Origin: Blastococcus sp. CT_GayMR16
Lineage (GTDB): Bacteria > Actinomycetota > Actinomycetes > Mycobacteriales > Geodermatophilaceae
NCBI RefSeq assembly: GCF_004570875.1
Contig: NZ_SPQK01000018.1
Coordinates: 36,177 to 100,176 of the forward strand
DNA length: 64,000 nt
Direction: 5' to 3'
Shown piece after piece: positions 50,350 to 59,004 of this stretch. Within the stretch, counting starts at the first letter, position 1; every line of letters begins with the position of its first letter. The translations under genes were made by a program, and so were the position numbers. A model generated the notes under the pieces. It worked only from the letters and a program-made list of their open reading frames with translations. It did no database searches and was not told the DNA's origin.

Positions 50350-51632
50350 CCACCGTGCAGTGGCCGCGCGCCGAGGAGCGGACCGGCTTCCCCGTGCCGC
50401 GGCCGGACGAGGCGCACTGGCCCGGCCTCGCGACGCCGCCGCGCGTCCCGGTGCACGCGAAGATCGCCGAGGCCCTGTTCCGCCGGGCCGTGGCCCCGCT
50501 GCCGGTCCGCGTCGTGTTCCCCGACGGCCGCGTGCTCGGCGCCGGGGGCAAGAACGCGCCGGTGATGCGCCTGGTCCGGCCGGCCAACGTCTTCGCCCGG
50601 CTGGGTGCCGACGTCAAGATCGGCTTCGGTGAGGCCTACATGACCGGCGACTGGACCACCGGCCCCGGCACCGACCTCGCCGACCTGCTCGCGCCGTTCG
50701 CGAGCCGGATGTCCTCCCTCGTGCACCCGCTGCTCCAGCGGTTGCGGCACGTCGTGGAGCGCACCCAGCCGGCGCACGAGGAGAACAGCCCGGAGAACAG
50801 CCGCACCAACATCTCCCGGCACTACGACCTGTCCAACGAGCTGTTCGAGCAGTTCCTGGACGAGACGATGACCTACTCGTCGGGCTGGTTCGAGCCCGGC
50901 GACGACCTGGCCGACGCCCAGCGCCGCAAGATGGACGGGATCCTGGACCTCGCCCGCGTCGGCCCCGACATGCACGTCCTGGAGATCGGCTCCGGCTGGG
51001 GTGCCCTGGCGATCCGGGCGGCCCGCGAGCGCGGCGCCCGGGTCACCACGCTGACGCTCTCCACCGAGCAGCAGGCGCTCGCACGCCAGCGGGCCGACGA
51101 GGCCGGCGTCGGCCACCTGGTCGACGTGCGGCTGCAGGACTACCGCGACGCCACCGGGCAGTACGACGCGATCGTGTCGGTGGAGATGATCGAGGCGGTG
51201 GGCGTGGCCTACTGGCCCACCTACTTCAGGGCTCTCGACACCCTGCTGGCGCCGGGCGGCCGGGTCGGCCTGCAGGCGATCACGATGGCGCACGACCGGA
51301 TGCATGCCACGAAACGCAGCTACTCGTGGATCCACAAGTACGTGTTCCCCGGCGGGATCATCCCGTCGATCCGGTCGATCTCCGACAACCTCGCCGCATC
51401 CACCGAGCTGTCCATCGTCGAGCGCCGGGACCTGGGCCCGCACTACGCCCACACGCTCGCGATCTGGCGGGAGCAGTTCCTCGGCAACTGGGACCGGCTG
51501 GACGGATCGTTCGACGACACCTTCCGGCGGATGTGGGAGTTCTACCTCGCCTACTGCGAGGCGGGCTTCCGCGTCGGCTACCTCGGGGTGAGCCAGCTGG
51601 GCCTGGCCCGGAACCCGTTCGCGGGCGCCTGA
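50346..51632 (+). CDS. Cyclopropane-fatty-acid-synthase-like methyltransferase
   Basis: A protein of 428 residues from GTG 50346. An N-terminal lipid-binding domain (about 30-140) precedes the methyltransferase: NISRHYDLSNELFEQFLDET, MTYSSGWFEPGDDLADAQRR, HVLEIGSGWGALAIRAARER (SAM loop) and VSVEMIEAVGVAYW. YSWIHKYVFPGGIIPSIRSI is the conserved C-terminal block. It adds a methylene or methyl group to unsaturated acyl chains in membrane lipids. The exact product (cyclopropane, methylated or precursor of furan) is unclear. It is coupled to DUF1365 in front. Confidence 0.92.
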   Translation: MTTVQWPRAEERTGFPVPRPDEAHWPGLATPPRVPVHAKIAEALFRRAVAPLPVRVVFPDGRVLGAGGKNAPVMRLVRPANVFARLGADVKIGFGEAYMTGDWTTGPGTDLADLLAPFASRMSSLVHPLLQRLRHVVERTQPAHEENSPENSRTNISRHYDLSNELFEQFLDETMTYSSGWFEPGDDLADAQRRKMDGILDLARVGPDMHVLEIGSGWGALAIRAARERGARVTTLTLSTEQQALARQRADEAGVGHLVDVRLQDYRDATGQYDAIVSVEMIEAVGVAYWPTYFRALDTLLAPGGRVGLQAITMAHDRMHATKRSYSWIHKYVFPGGIIPSIRSISDNLAASTELSIVERRDLGPHYAHTLAIWREQFLGNWDRLDGSFDDTFRRMWEFYLAYCEAGFRVGYLGVSQLGLARNPFAGA

Positions 51633-52412
51633 GTGCAGATCTCCGGCGCCCGGGTCTGGGTCACCGGCGCCTCGAGCGGCATCGGGGCGGCGCTCGCCCG
51701 TGAGCTCGCCGACCGGGGTGCGTCCGTGGCGATCAGCGCCCGCAGCGCCGACAAGCTGGCGGACGTCGCCGGTGGCCGGATGCACGTCGAGCCGCTGGAC
51801 GTGACCGACCGGGCCGCGACGGTGGCCGCCGGTGCCGCCGTCCGGGACGCCCTCGGCGGGCTCGACGCGGCGGTGCTCAACGCCGGGACCTGGTCCCGGT
51901 TCCGGCCCGAGCAGTGGGACAGCCAGGCGTTCGCCGACCAGGTGCAGACCAACCTGATGGGCACCGTGCACGCGCTGGAGGCGGTCGTCCCGACGATGCT
52001 CGCGCAGGGGCGCGGCCGGATCGTCGGCACGGCCTCGGTCGCGGGCTACCGGGGCCTGCCCGGCGCCGAGGCCTACGGCGCGACCAAGGCGGCCCTGCTC
52101 AACCTGTTCGAGTCGCTGCGGGGCAGCCTCGGGCCGCACGGCGTCGTCGTCCAGACGGTGGCGCCCGGCTTCGTGCAGACGCCCATGACCGACCGGAACA
52201 CCTTCCCGATGCCGTTCATGGTCTCGCCGGAGCAGGCGGCCCGCGCGATCGTCGACGGGATGGCGAAGGACAAGGCCGAGATCGTCTTCCCGCTGCCGAT
52301 GATGCTGGTGATGAAGGCCGCCCGGCTGGTCCCGGTGCGCGCGTGGACGGCGGCGACCTCGGCGATGACCCGTCGGGGCATGCGCCGGACTCAGGAGAAC
52401 AGCGCGCTGTAG
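51633..52412 (+). CDS. SDR family oxidoreductase
   Basis: A protein of 259 residues whose GTG (51633) directly follows the methyltransferase stop. [20 protein letters not shown] is the nucleotide-binding start, LNAGTWSR replaces [24 protein letters not shown] contains the catalytic Ser region and YxxxK, and [20 protein letters not shown] follows. The C-terminus has a possible membrane-associated helix ([18 protein letters not shown]). As the last gene of the lipid operon it probably reduces or oxidises a modified acyl group. It overlaps the convergent acdS end by 22 bases. Confidence 0.92.
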   Translation: MQISGARVWVTGASSGIGAALARELADRGASVAISARSADKLADVAGGRMHVEPLDVTDRAATVAAGAAVRDALGGLDAAVLNAGTWSRFRPEQWDSQAFADQVQTNLMGTVHALEAVVPTMLAQGRGRIVGTASVAGYRGLPGAEAYGATKAALLNLFESLRGSLGPHGVVVQTVAPGFVQTPMTDRNTFPMPFMVSPEQAARAIVDGMAKDKAEIVFPLPMMLVMKAARLVPVRAWTAATSAMTRRGMRRTQENSAL

Positions 52413-53410
52413 CCGTTGAGCGCCGGCTGCCCACCGAGGTGGGCGTAGAGCACCGTGGACGACGGGTCGATCTCCTCGCGGCCGACCAGGTCGATCGTCG
52501 CGGCCATCGACTTCCCCTCGTAGACCGGGTCGGTGACCATGCCCTCGGTGCGGGCGGCCACCTTCATCGCATCGAGGGTGGCCTCGTCCGGGATGCCGTA
52601 GATGCCGGCGTGGTAGCGCTCGTCGAGTTCGACGTCGTCGGCGGTGAGCTCGCGCCCGACACCGATCGCCGCGGCGGTGCGCTGGGCGATCCGCAGCACC
52701 TGCTCGCGGGTCTCGCCCGGCTTGGCCGAGGCGTCGACGCCCAGGACCCGACGCCGCCGGCCGCCCTGCTCCTCCAGCTGCGCGAACCCGGCCACCATGC
52801 CGGCCTGGGTCGAGCCGGTCACCGAGCACACGACGACGGTGTCGAAGAAGACGCCGAGCTCGGCCTCCTGCCCGGCCACCTCGTGCGCCCAGTTCGCGAA
52901 GCCCAGCCCGCCGAGCGGATGGTCCGATGCCCCGGCGGGGATCGCGTACGGCTTTCCCCCGCGGTCGGTGATCTCGGTGAGCGCCTGCTCCCAGCTCTCC
53001 TTGACGCCGATCCCGAACCCGGCCCTGACCAGCCGGACGTCGGCGCCGGCCAGCCGGCTGATGAGGATGTTGCCGACCTTGTCGTAGACGGGGTCGGGCC
53101 AGTCCACCCAGCTCTCCTGGACCAGCACGCACCGGAGCCCCACCCGCGCGGCCACCGCGGCGACCTGCCGGGTGTGGTTGCTCTGCACGCCGCCGATGGA
53201 GACCAGGGTGTCGCAGCCCTGGGCGAGCGCGTCGGCGACGAGGTATTCGAGCTTCCGGGTCTTGTTTCCGCCGAAGGCGATGCCGGAGTTCACGTCCTCC
53301 CGCTTGGCCCAGACGGCCGCCCCGCCCAGGTGCTCGGTCAGCCGGTCCAGCCGGTGGACGGGGGAGGGCCCGAACAGCAGTGGGTAGCGCGGGAAATCGT
53401 CGAGCGACAT
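52391..53410 (-). CDS. acdS: 1-Aminocyclopropane-1-carboxylate deaminase
   Basis: A PLP enzyme of 339 residues, the family length. [20 protein letters not shown] contains the PLP Lys, [18 protein letters not shown] the nucleophilic Ser, and [11 protein letters not shown] the Tyr-Glu pair that distinguishes ACC deaminase from D-cysteine desulfhydrase; [19 protein letters not shown] closes the active site with the expected Leu. It converts ACC, the ethylene precursor of plants, to 2-oxobutyrate and ammonia. GGAGG lies 8 bases before the ATG. It suggests contact with plants or use of ACC as nitrogen source. Confidence 0.92.
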   Translation of the reverse strand: MSLDDFPRYPLLFGPSPVHRLDRLTEHLGGAAVWAKREDVNSGIAFGGNKTRKLEYLVADALAQGCDTLVSIGGVQSNHTRQVAAVAARVGLRCVLVQESWVDWPDPVYDKVGNILISRLAGADVRLVRAGFGIGVKESWEQALTEITDRGGKPYAIPAGASDHPLGGLGFANWAHEVAGQEAELGVFFDTVVVCSVTGSTQAGMVAGFAQLEEQGGRRRRVLGVDASAKPGETREQVLRIAQRTAAAIGVGRELTADDVELDERYHAGIYGIPDEATLDAMKVAARTEGMVTDPVYEGKSMAATIDLVGREEIDPSSTVLYAHLGGQPALNGYSALFS

Positions 53411-53489
53411 GGTGCAGTCCTCCACGTCAGGGCCGATGTGCTGCGAAGGATGGCAGTCGACCGCCTCGTCGGGCACGGCCGGGGAGCCC

Positions 53490-53495
53490 TAGCGT
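53490..53495 (+). promoter_or_regulatory. -10 box candidate, leaderless rhodanese gene
   Basis: TAGCGT lies 7 bases before ATG 53503, and no Shine-Dalgarno sequence is visible. Confidence 0.35.
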
Positions 53496-53502
53496 CGCGA
53501 TC

Positions 53503-53943
53503 ATGATCGTGGAGTGGACGACCCCGCCGGCGGACGCGGCGGCGCACTTCGCCCGTCGGCTCGCCGTCGAGACCGACGTCAGCGACGTCGCCGCGGCGCT
53601 GGAGACCGGGACACCCGGCTTCGTGCTGCTCGACAGCCGCAGCGTGCCGGCGTGGGACCAGGGCCACGTGCCCGGCGCGGTCCACCTGCCGGGCCGGGAG
53701 ATCGCCGCCAGGGCCGAGAACGAGCTGGACCGGTCCGTCCCGGTCGTCGCCTACTGCTGGGGACCGGGCTGCAACGGCGCCACGCGGGCCGCCCTGGCGC
53801 TCGCGCTCCTGGGCTTCCGGGTCCGCGAGATGATCGGCGGCTTCGAGTACTGGGCGCGGGAGGGGTTCCCCGTCGAGAGCGCCGCCGGCGTGCGCTCCCC
53901 CGCGGCCGACCCGTTGACCGCACCCGTCAGCTGCGGCTGCTGA
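53503..53943 (+). CDS. Rhodanese-like sulfurtransferase
   Basis: A protein of 146 residues with one rhodanese domain. GFVLLDSRSVPAWDQGHVPG and AVHLPGREIA are the CH2A-type blocks. The active-site loop reads CWGPGCNGATRAALAL, where CNGATR gives the Cys-x4-Arg loop. It could transfer sulfane sulfur or act as a thiol-linked sensor. The tail ends in SCGC, a pair of extra cysteines. It is divergent from acdS (92 bases) and overlaps the convergent GNAT gene by 17 bases at the stops. Confidence 0.9.
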   Translation: MIVEWTTPPADAAAHFARRLAVETDVSDVAAALETGTPGFVLLDSRSVPAWDQGHVPGAVHLPGREIAARAENELDRSVPVVAYCWGPGCNGATRAALALALLGFRVREMIGGFEYWAREGFPVESAAGVRSPAADPLTAPVSCGC

Positions 53944-54490
53944 ACTGCGGCGCGGGGTCGTCGGCGAGGCGGGCCCACAGCAGCTCGTCGTGCTTCACCC
54001 CGTCGCCGTACCGGTAGGACCGGCGCAGATGCCCCTCGTAGGTGAAGCCGGCCTTCTCCGCGACCCGACCCGAGGCCACGTTCTCCACGGCGTGACACAG
54101 CTCGATCCGGTCGACCGGCAGCACGCCGAACGCCCACCGGCAGGCGGCGTCCACGGCCAGGGCGGCCACGCCACGGCCACGGGCGGCCGGCACCGTCCAG
54201 TAGCCGACCTCGGCGTCGTTGGCGCTCCGGTCGATGGAGTGCACGGAGACCGATCCGACCAGCTCACCGGTCGCGGCGTCCTCGACCGCCCAGGAGGCGT
54301 GATCGCCGGTCCAGTCCCGTCGACGCTCGAGCCAATGGACGACGTCCTCCCGTGTCTGCACCCAGCCGGCGTTCCAGAGCCGGGTATCCGGGTCCACGAG
54401 CGCAGCCAGGGCGGCGTCCGCGTCGTCCGCGCGCCAGGGGCGCAGCCGCACGCCGCCGCCCGCCAGTTCGACGGGCTCGATCTGCTCCAC
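53927..54490 (-). CDS. GNAT acetyltransferase, RimJ/RimL type
   Basis: A protein of 187 residues from GTG 54490. GVRLRPWRADDADAALAALV is the N-terminal helix start, VGYWTVPAARGRGVAALAVD holds the acetyl-CoA loop (RGRGVA), and AVENVASGRVAEKAGFTYEG with HLRRSYRYGDGVKHDELLWA are the RimJ/RimL-type C-terminal blocks. It acetylates an N-terminus or a small amine. The target is unknown. It overlaps the rhodanese gene end and is 27 bases before the start side of the SDR gene behind it. Confidence 0.9.
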   Translation of the reverse strand: MEQIEPVELAGGGVRLRPWRADDADAALAALVDPDTRLWNAGWVQTREDVVHWLERRRDWTGDHASWAVEDAATGELVGSVSVHSIDRSANDAEVGYWTVPAARGRGVAALAVDAACRWAFGVLPVDRIELCHAVENVASGRVAEKAGFTYEGHLRRSYRYGDGVKHDELLWARLADDPAPQFSSRS

Positions 54491-54517
54491 GCCGACGATC
54501 GTGCCCGAGGGCGCCGG

Positions 54518-55375
54518 TCAGCTCTCGCCGGACCCCGGCTCCGCCATCGGCCGCGTGACCTTGGCGCCCACCGAGTCCGGCGTGACCGCGGACAGCCGGC
54601 CCATCGTCCTGCTCGTCAGCGAGCCGCCGAACACCGACGCCTCGCCTTTCAGCAGCCCCTCGACCCCCTGCCGAGCAACCTGCGCCGGGTCGTCCTTGTC
54701 CGCCTGGCCGACCCTGGTGTCCTCCAGTCCCGCCCGCTCGAAGAACTCCGTCTCCGTCGGCCCGGGCAGCAGCGCGGTGACGGTGACGCCGGTGTCCTTG
54801 AGCTCCTCGCGCAGTGCGAGTGCGAAGGACTGGACGAAGGACTTGGAGGCGCCGTACACCGCCTGGAACGGCTGCGGCGCCTGGGAGGCCACCGACGAGG
54901 TGAAGAGGATGCGGCCCTGGCCGCGGGCGACCATGCCCTGGACCACCCGCTTGGCCAGGTGCACCGTCGAGGCGCAGTTCAGCTCCACGATGCCCAGTTC
55001 GGCGTCCAGGTCGTTCTCGGCGAAAGGCCCGCCCACGCCGACGCCGGCGTTCAGCGCCGCGGCGTCGAGCGGCCGGCCGGCGCCCTGCACGGCGGCGGCG
55101 AGGCGCTCGACGTCGGCGCGCTTCGTGAGGTCGACGCTGACCGGCGCGACGGTCGCCCCCATGCCGCGGAGTTCCTCGACGGCATCGTCGAGTTCGACGT
55201 CCTCGGCGGCGACGATCAGATCGAAGCCCTGTGCGGCGAACTGCTTGGCCAGCTCGCGGCCGATGCCGCTGGAGGCGCCGCTGACGAGAGCGAGCGGTCG
55301 GGGGTCGGGCACGGGAACCTCCAGGCGGACCGGGATCGACCCGGTCCCTGCCCCGCCGGCCGCGGGCTCACCCAT
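54518..55375 (-). CDS. SDR family oxidoreductase
   Basis: A protein of 285 residues from ATG 55375. LALVSGASSGIGRELAKQFA gives the nucleotide-binding motif after a Pro/Gly-rich extension of about 28 residues. NAGVGVGG is the NAG region, TSSVASQAPQPFQAVYGASK has Ser and YxxxK, and LLPGPTETEFFERAGLEDTR follows. Substrate unknown. Its start overlaps the VOC gene stop (TGATG), so the two are coupled. The extension could be avoided by an internal start at the GTG that encodes VPVPDPRPL. Confidence 0.9.
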   Translation of the reverse strand: MGEPAAGGAGTGSIPVRLEVPVPDPRPLALVSGASSGIGRELAKQFAAQGFDLIVAAEDVELDDAVEELRGMGATVAPVSVDLTKRADVERLAAAVQGAGRPLDAAALNAGVGVGGPFAENDLDAELGIVELNCASTVHLAKRVVQGMVARGQGRILFTSSVASQAPQPFQAVYGASKSFVQSFALALREELKDTGVTVTALLPGPTETEFFERAGLEDTRVGQADKDDPAQVARQGVEGLLKGEASVFGGSLTSRTMGRLSAVTPDSVGAKVTRPMAEPGSGES

Positions 55376-55887
55376 CAGCCGGGGACGGAGACCCCGACGC
55401 CGCCGCGGGTCTGGGCGCCGTAGCGCTCGATCTCCCGCTCGAGGTCCAGGGGTGCGGTCATGGCCGCCCCCTCGGTGACCTCGGGGGTTATGAGGTCGGC
55501 CGGCAGCAGCCAGGAGACCTCGAACTCGATGCCGTCGGGGTCCTGGGCGTAGAGCGCCTTGGTGGTGACGTGGTCGGAGGCGCCGACCAGCGCGCCCGCC
55601 TGGAGCAGCGCATCCCGGATCCGAGACAGCTCGGCGAGCGTGTCGACCTCCCAGGCCAGGTGGTACAGCCCGACGGTGCGACGGCCGGCCTCGGAGGCAC
55701 CCGCGCCGGCGCCGATCTGGAACAGGCCCAGGTCGTGGTCGTTCGTGGAGCCCTCGGCCTGCAGGAACACGGCGGCGCCGGGGATCTCCATCGTCGCCCG
55801 GAAGCCCAGGACGTCGCGGTAGAAGGCGTGGCTGCGCTCGACGTCGCGGACGTAGAGGACGGCGTGATTGAGGCGCTGGACGGGCAT
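55375..55887 (-). CDS. VOC family (glyoxalase/extradiol dioxygenase-like) protein
   Basis: A protein of 170 residues from ATG 55887, with AGGAG 6 bases upstream. RLNHAVLYVRDVERSHAFYR opens the first beta-alpha-beta module with the metal His, and LYHLAWEVDTLAEL the second. YAQDPDGIEFEVSW carries the metal Glu, so metal binding looks intact. It could be a glyoxalase, a dioxygenase or a resistance protein. It is translationally coupled to the SDR gene. It is divergent from the thiamine ECF operon with its riboswitch. Confidence 0.9.
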   Translation of the reverse strand: MPVQRLNHAVLYVRDVERSHAFYRDVLGFRATMEIPGAAVFLQAEGSTNDHDLGLFQIGAGAGASEAGRRTVGLYHLAWEVDTLAELSRIRDALLQAGALVGASDHVTTKALYAQDPDGIEFEVSWLLPADLITPEVTEGAAMTAPLDLEREIERYGAQTRGGVGVSVPG

Positions 55888-56012
55888 GACGGACTCCTGC
55901 TCTCGATGCGGGGTGCTCACCCGTTGCCAAGGTACATGAAAGCTCAAGTATTCCCCCGTGGACGTTCGCTCGCCGGGCAGGGGCTACGCTCGGCGGCACA
56001 ACAGAAGAAACC

Positions 56013-56094
56013 GACAGGGGAGCGCTTCGGCGCTGAGAGTGCGGGACACCGCAGACCCTCGAACCTGATCCGGGTCATGCCGGCGCAGGGAGTC
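56013..56094 (+). promoter_or_regulatory. TPP riboswitch (THI element)
   Basis: The conserved pieces are in order: ACAGGGGAGC, GCTGAGAGTGCGG, the pairing ACCGCAGACCCTCGAACC, TGATCCGGGTCATGCCGGCG and CAGGGAG. This is the thiamine pyrophosphate aptamer with its paired P3 stem. It ends about 12 bases before ATG 56106, with the ribosome-binding site GGAGGAA between them, a spacing that fits translational shut-off by TPP. It controls the downstream thiamine-precursor transporter. Confidence 0.95.
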
Positions 56095-56105
56095 TGGAGG
56101 AAGCA

Positions 56106-56750
56106 ATGGCCGGTCAGGCCGTCCGTCCGTCGTCCACCGATGCCGTCGATCCGGCGAAGCCGGTCCGTGCCGGAGTCCGCTGGCGCACCGTCGACATCGT
56201 CGTCGCCGCCGTCCTGGGCGTCGCGTTCGGCGTCGTCTTCTGGGCCTGGAACCTCGTCTTCGGCGTGCTCGCCGCGCCGCTGGACTTCTTCCCGCCGCTC
56301 TCGGCCGTCCTCAACGGCGTCTACCTGATGCCCGGTGTGGTGGCCGGCCTGCTGGTGCGCAAGCCGGGGGCGGCCGTGTTCGCCTCGACCCTCGCGGCGG
56401 CGGTCAGCCTGCTGCTGGGCTCGCCGTACGGCCTGATCATCGTCATCTACGGCGCGGTCCAGGGGCTGGGCGGGGAACTCGGGTTCCTGCTGACCCGCTA
56501 CCGGCACTTCGGCTGGGCCACGGCCGTGCTGGCCGCGGTCACGGCCGGGCTGTCGACGTCGATCCTCGACCTGAGCCTCTACTACCCGGTGTCGCAGGAG
56601 TACCCGTTCTGGGCATTCGCCCTGCCGTACGTGGTGTTCACCGTGATCTCCAGCGTGCTCCTGGCCGGAGTGGTCGGACTGCTCCTCGTCCGGGCGCTGG
56701 CGCGCACCGGCGCCCTGAGCTCGTTCGCCGCCGGCCGTTCCCGCGTCTGA
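56106..56750 (+). CDS. ykoE: ECF transporter S component, YkoE type
   Basis: A protein of 214 residues with about five hydrophobic helices (about 29-60, 68-85, 90-110, 140-160, 175-205). The WNLVFGVLAAPLDFFPPLSA and GVYLMPGVVAGLLVRKPGAA blocks are typical of YkoE, the substrate-specific part of thiamine/HMP ECF transporters. It binds a thiamine precursor, most likely hydroxymethylpyrimidine, in the membrane. The TPP riboswitch directly upstream and the ATPase and T-component genes downstream support this role. Confidence 0.93.
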   Translation: MAGQAVRPSSTDAVDPAKPVRAGVRWRTVDIVVAAVLGVAFGVVFWAWNLVFGVLAAPLDFFPPLSAVLNGVYLMPGVVAGLLVRKPGAAVFASTLAAAVSLLLGSPYGLIIVIYGAVQGLGGELGFLLTRYRHFGWATAVLAAVTAGLSTSILDLSLYYPVSQEYPFWAFALPYVVFTVISSVLLAGVVGLLLVRALARTGALSSFAAGRSRV

Positions 56751-56763
56751 ACCCGGCTCCCCG

Positions 56764-58218
56764 GTGACCACTCCTGGTCCTCCGGAGGCTCCCTCACTGC
56801 CCGGCGTCCTGGGCGGAGGCGGAGGTTCCGAGGGCACACCTGCCCGGGTCGTCGCCCGTGGGCTCGGCGTCCGCCATGCCTCCCGGCGGGCCTGGGCCCT
56901 GACCGGGATCGACCTGGTCGTCGAGCCCGGCGAGCGGGTGCTGCTCACCGGCGCCTCGGGAGCCGGCAAGTCCACCCTGCTGGCGGCACTGGCCGGGATC
57001 CTGGACGCCGAGGGCGCGGAGGTGACCGGCGAGCTCACGGTGGACGGCGGGGAGCCGCGCGGCGCCCGGGGAGGACTGGGCCTGCTCGCCCAGGACCCCG
57101 ACAGCCAGCTGGTCATGACCCGTGCCGGGGACGACGTCGCCTTCGGCCTGGAGAACGCCGGCCTGCCCGCGGACGAGATCTGGCCACGGGTGGACCAGGC
57201 CCTGGCCGCCGTCGGCTTCCCCTACGGGCGGGACCGGCCGACCCAGGCGCTCTCCGGCGGGGAGAAGCAGCGCCTGGTCCTCGCCGGCGTGCTCGCCCGT
57301 CGGCCGAGCCTGCTGCTGCTGGACGAGCCCACCGCCCAGCTCGATCCCCCCGGTGCCGCCCTCGTGCGGGCGGCGGTGGCGCGGGCGACGGCCGACCGCA
57401 CCGCCACCACGATCGTCGTCGACCACGACGCCGGCCCGTGGCTGCCGCTGGTGGACCGCGTGGTGGAGGTCGTCCCGGGCGGACTGGTCGAGCACGGCGC
57501 CGGCTGGCGCCCTCCCTCCCGCACCGCCGGGCTGCACCTCCCCCCGGCCGTGGACGGACCGGTCCTGCTCTCCGCGGCGGCGGCCGGCTTCACCTACCGG
57601 GGGAGCCCGGTTCCGGCGCTGCCGCCCACGACCGCGCAGCTGCGGAGCGGGCGCACCCTCGCGGTCACCGGACCCAACGGCACCGGCAAGTCCACCCTTG
57701 CCCTCCTGCTCGCCGGACTGCGCGCGCCCACGACCGGGCGGGTCGACGCCGCGGCGGAACTCGCCGCCGGAGTGCGGAACCGGGAGCCGCATCGCTGGCG
57801 GGCGGGGGAGCTGGTCAGCCGGATCGGCACGGTCTTCCAGCATCCCGAGCAGCAGTTCCTCACCGGTCGGCTGCGCGACGAGCTCGCACTGGGGCCGCTG
57901 CGCTCCGGCGAGCACGCCACGGCCGCCCGGGCCACCGCGGAGGCGCTGCTCGAACGGCTCGGCCTGACCGCGTTCGCCGAGGCGAACCCGTACACCCTGT
58001 CGGGTGGTCAGCAGCGGCGGCTCTCGGTCGCCACCGCACTCGCGACCGCGCCACGCGTGCTGGTGCTCGACGAGCCCACGTTCGGCCAGGACGCCGCCAC
58101 CTGGCGGGAGCTGGTCACCCTGCTGGCCGAGCAGCGCGCCCGCGGCTGCGCGGTCGCCGTCGTCACCCACGACACCGACCTCGTCGAGGCCCTCGCCGAC
58201 GACCGGCTCGCGCTGTGA
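56764..58218 (+). CDS. ykoD: ECF transporter double ATPase, YkoD type
   Basis: A protein of 484 residues from GTG 56764 with two ATPase halves. First half: Walker A TGASGAGKST, signature LSGGEKQR, Walker B LLLLDEPTAQLD. Second half: Walker A TGPNGTGKST, signature LSGGQQRR, Walker B VLVLDEPTFGQD, H-loop VVTHDTDLV. Both sites look complete. This fused form is usual for the YkoEDC thiamine-precursor importer. It starts 13 bases after ykoE and overlaps ykoC (GTGA). Confidence 0.93.
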   Translation: MTTPGPPEAPSLPGVLGGGGGSEGTPARVVARGLGVRHASRRAWALTGIDLVVEPGERVLLTGASGAGKSTLLAALAGILDAEGAEVTGELTVDGGEPRGARGGLGLLAQDPDSQLVMTRAGDDVAFGLENAGLPADEIWPRVDQALAAVGFPYGRDRPTQALSGGEKQRLVLAGVLARRPSLLLLDEPTAQLDPPGAALVRAAVARATADRTATTIVVDHDAGPWLPLVDRVVEVVPGGLVEHGAGWRPPSRTAGLHLPPAVDGPVLLSAAAAGFTYRGSPVPALPPTTAQLRSGRTLAVTGPNGTGKSTLALLLAGLRAPTTGRVDAAAELAAGVRNREPHRWRAGELVSRIGTVFQHPEQQFLTGRLRDELALGPLRSGEHATAARATAEALLERLGLTAFAEANPYTLSGGQQRRLSVATALATAPRVLVLDEPTFGQDAATWRELVTLLAEQRARGCAVAVVTHDTDLVEALADDRLAL

Positions 58219-58973
58219 CGTCCCTGGCCCTCGGCCCGGCGCTCGGCACCCGGCTCGGGCGGATCAACCCGGTCGCGCAGCTCGCCGCCATCGGCGTCGT
58301 CACCCTGGTCCTGCTCTCGAGCCTCGACGTCGTCACGCCGGCCGTCGTCGTCGCCGCGGAGCTGTGCCTGCTGCCCGCCGCCGGCCTCACCTCACCGCGG
58401 GACCTGTGGCGCCGCACGTGGCCGCTGCTGCTCGGCGCGAGCTCGGTCGGCCTGGTCAACGTGCTGCTCTCCGAGGACGCCGGGGTGATCACCGGCGTCG
58501 GCCTCGGGCTCCGGGTCGTGGGCCTGGCGCTGCCGGGGGTCCTGCTCGTCGCGACCACCGACCCCGTCCGCCTCGCCGACGCACTCACGCTGCACTGGCG
58601 GGTGTCGACCCGGTTCGCCTACGGGGCGCTGGCGGCGCTGCGGCTCGTACCTCTGCTGGTCGCCGAGTTCGAGTCGGTCCGGCTGGCCCGTCGCGCCCGC
58701 GGCGTGGAGGCGGGACGCAACCCCGTTGCCCGGGCCCGGCTGCTCGGGGGGATCGTCTTCACGCTCCTCGTCGGCGCCGTCCGGCGCGGGTCGCGACTGG
58801 CCACGGCGATGGATGCCCGGGGCTTCGACTCCGGCATCACCCGGACGAACGCCCGCGGCTCACACCTGCACCGCCGGGACGCCGCCTTCGTCGCCGGCAC
58901 CGTCGTCGTCTGCGCCGCCGCGGTCGCCCTGAGCGTCCTGACCGGCGCCTGGGACCCGGTCTTCGTCGGCTGA
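58215..58973 (+). CDS. ykoC: ECF transporter T component, YkoC type
   Basis: A protein of 252 residues from GTG 58215. Hydrophobic helices lie at about 20-62, 78-92, 95-112 and 230-248. RLARRARGVEAG and SRLATAMDARGFDSG are the two Ala-Arg-Gly motifs with which T components couple to the ATPases. It completes the energising module of the importer. The stop is followed by 31 bases before the leaderless DUF1697 gene. Confidence 0.93.
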   Translation: MTSLALGPALGTRLGRINPVAQLAAIGVVTLVLLSSLDVVTPAVVVAAELCLLPAAGLTSPRDLWRRTWPLLLGASSVGLVNVLLSEDAGVITGVGLGLRVVGLALPGVLLVATTDPVRLADALTLHWRVSTRFAYGALAALRLVPLLVAEFESVRLARRARGVEAGRNPVARARLLGGIVFTLLVGAVRRGSRLATAMDARGFDSGITRTNARGSHLHRRDAAFVAGTVVVCAAAVALSVLTGAWDPVFVG

Positions 58974-58992
58974 CGCCCTCGGACCGGGGCGC

Positions 58993-58998
58993 TACGGT
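58993..58998 (+). promoter_or_regulatory. -10 box candidate, leaderless DUF1697 gene
   Basis: TACGGT lies 6 bases before ATG 59005, and no Shine-Dalgarno sequence is present. Confidence 0.4.
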
Positions 58999-59004
58999 GC
59001 CGCG

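Noticed and set aside
50088..53132. Minus-strand open frame of over 1000 codons across the CFA-synthase operon.
   Set aside because: The plus-strand genes have clear motifs and overlapping starts; the antisense product has no domain and is built from Arg, Gly, Val and Pro runs.
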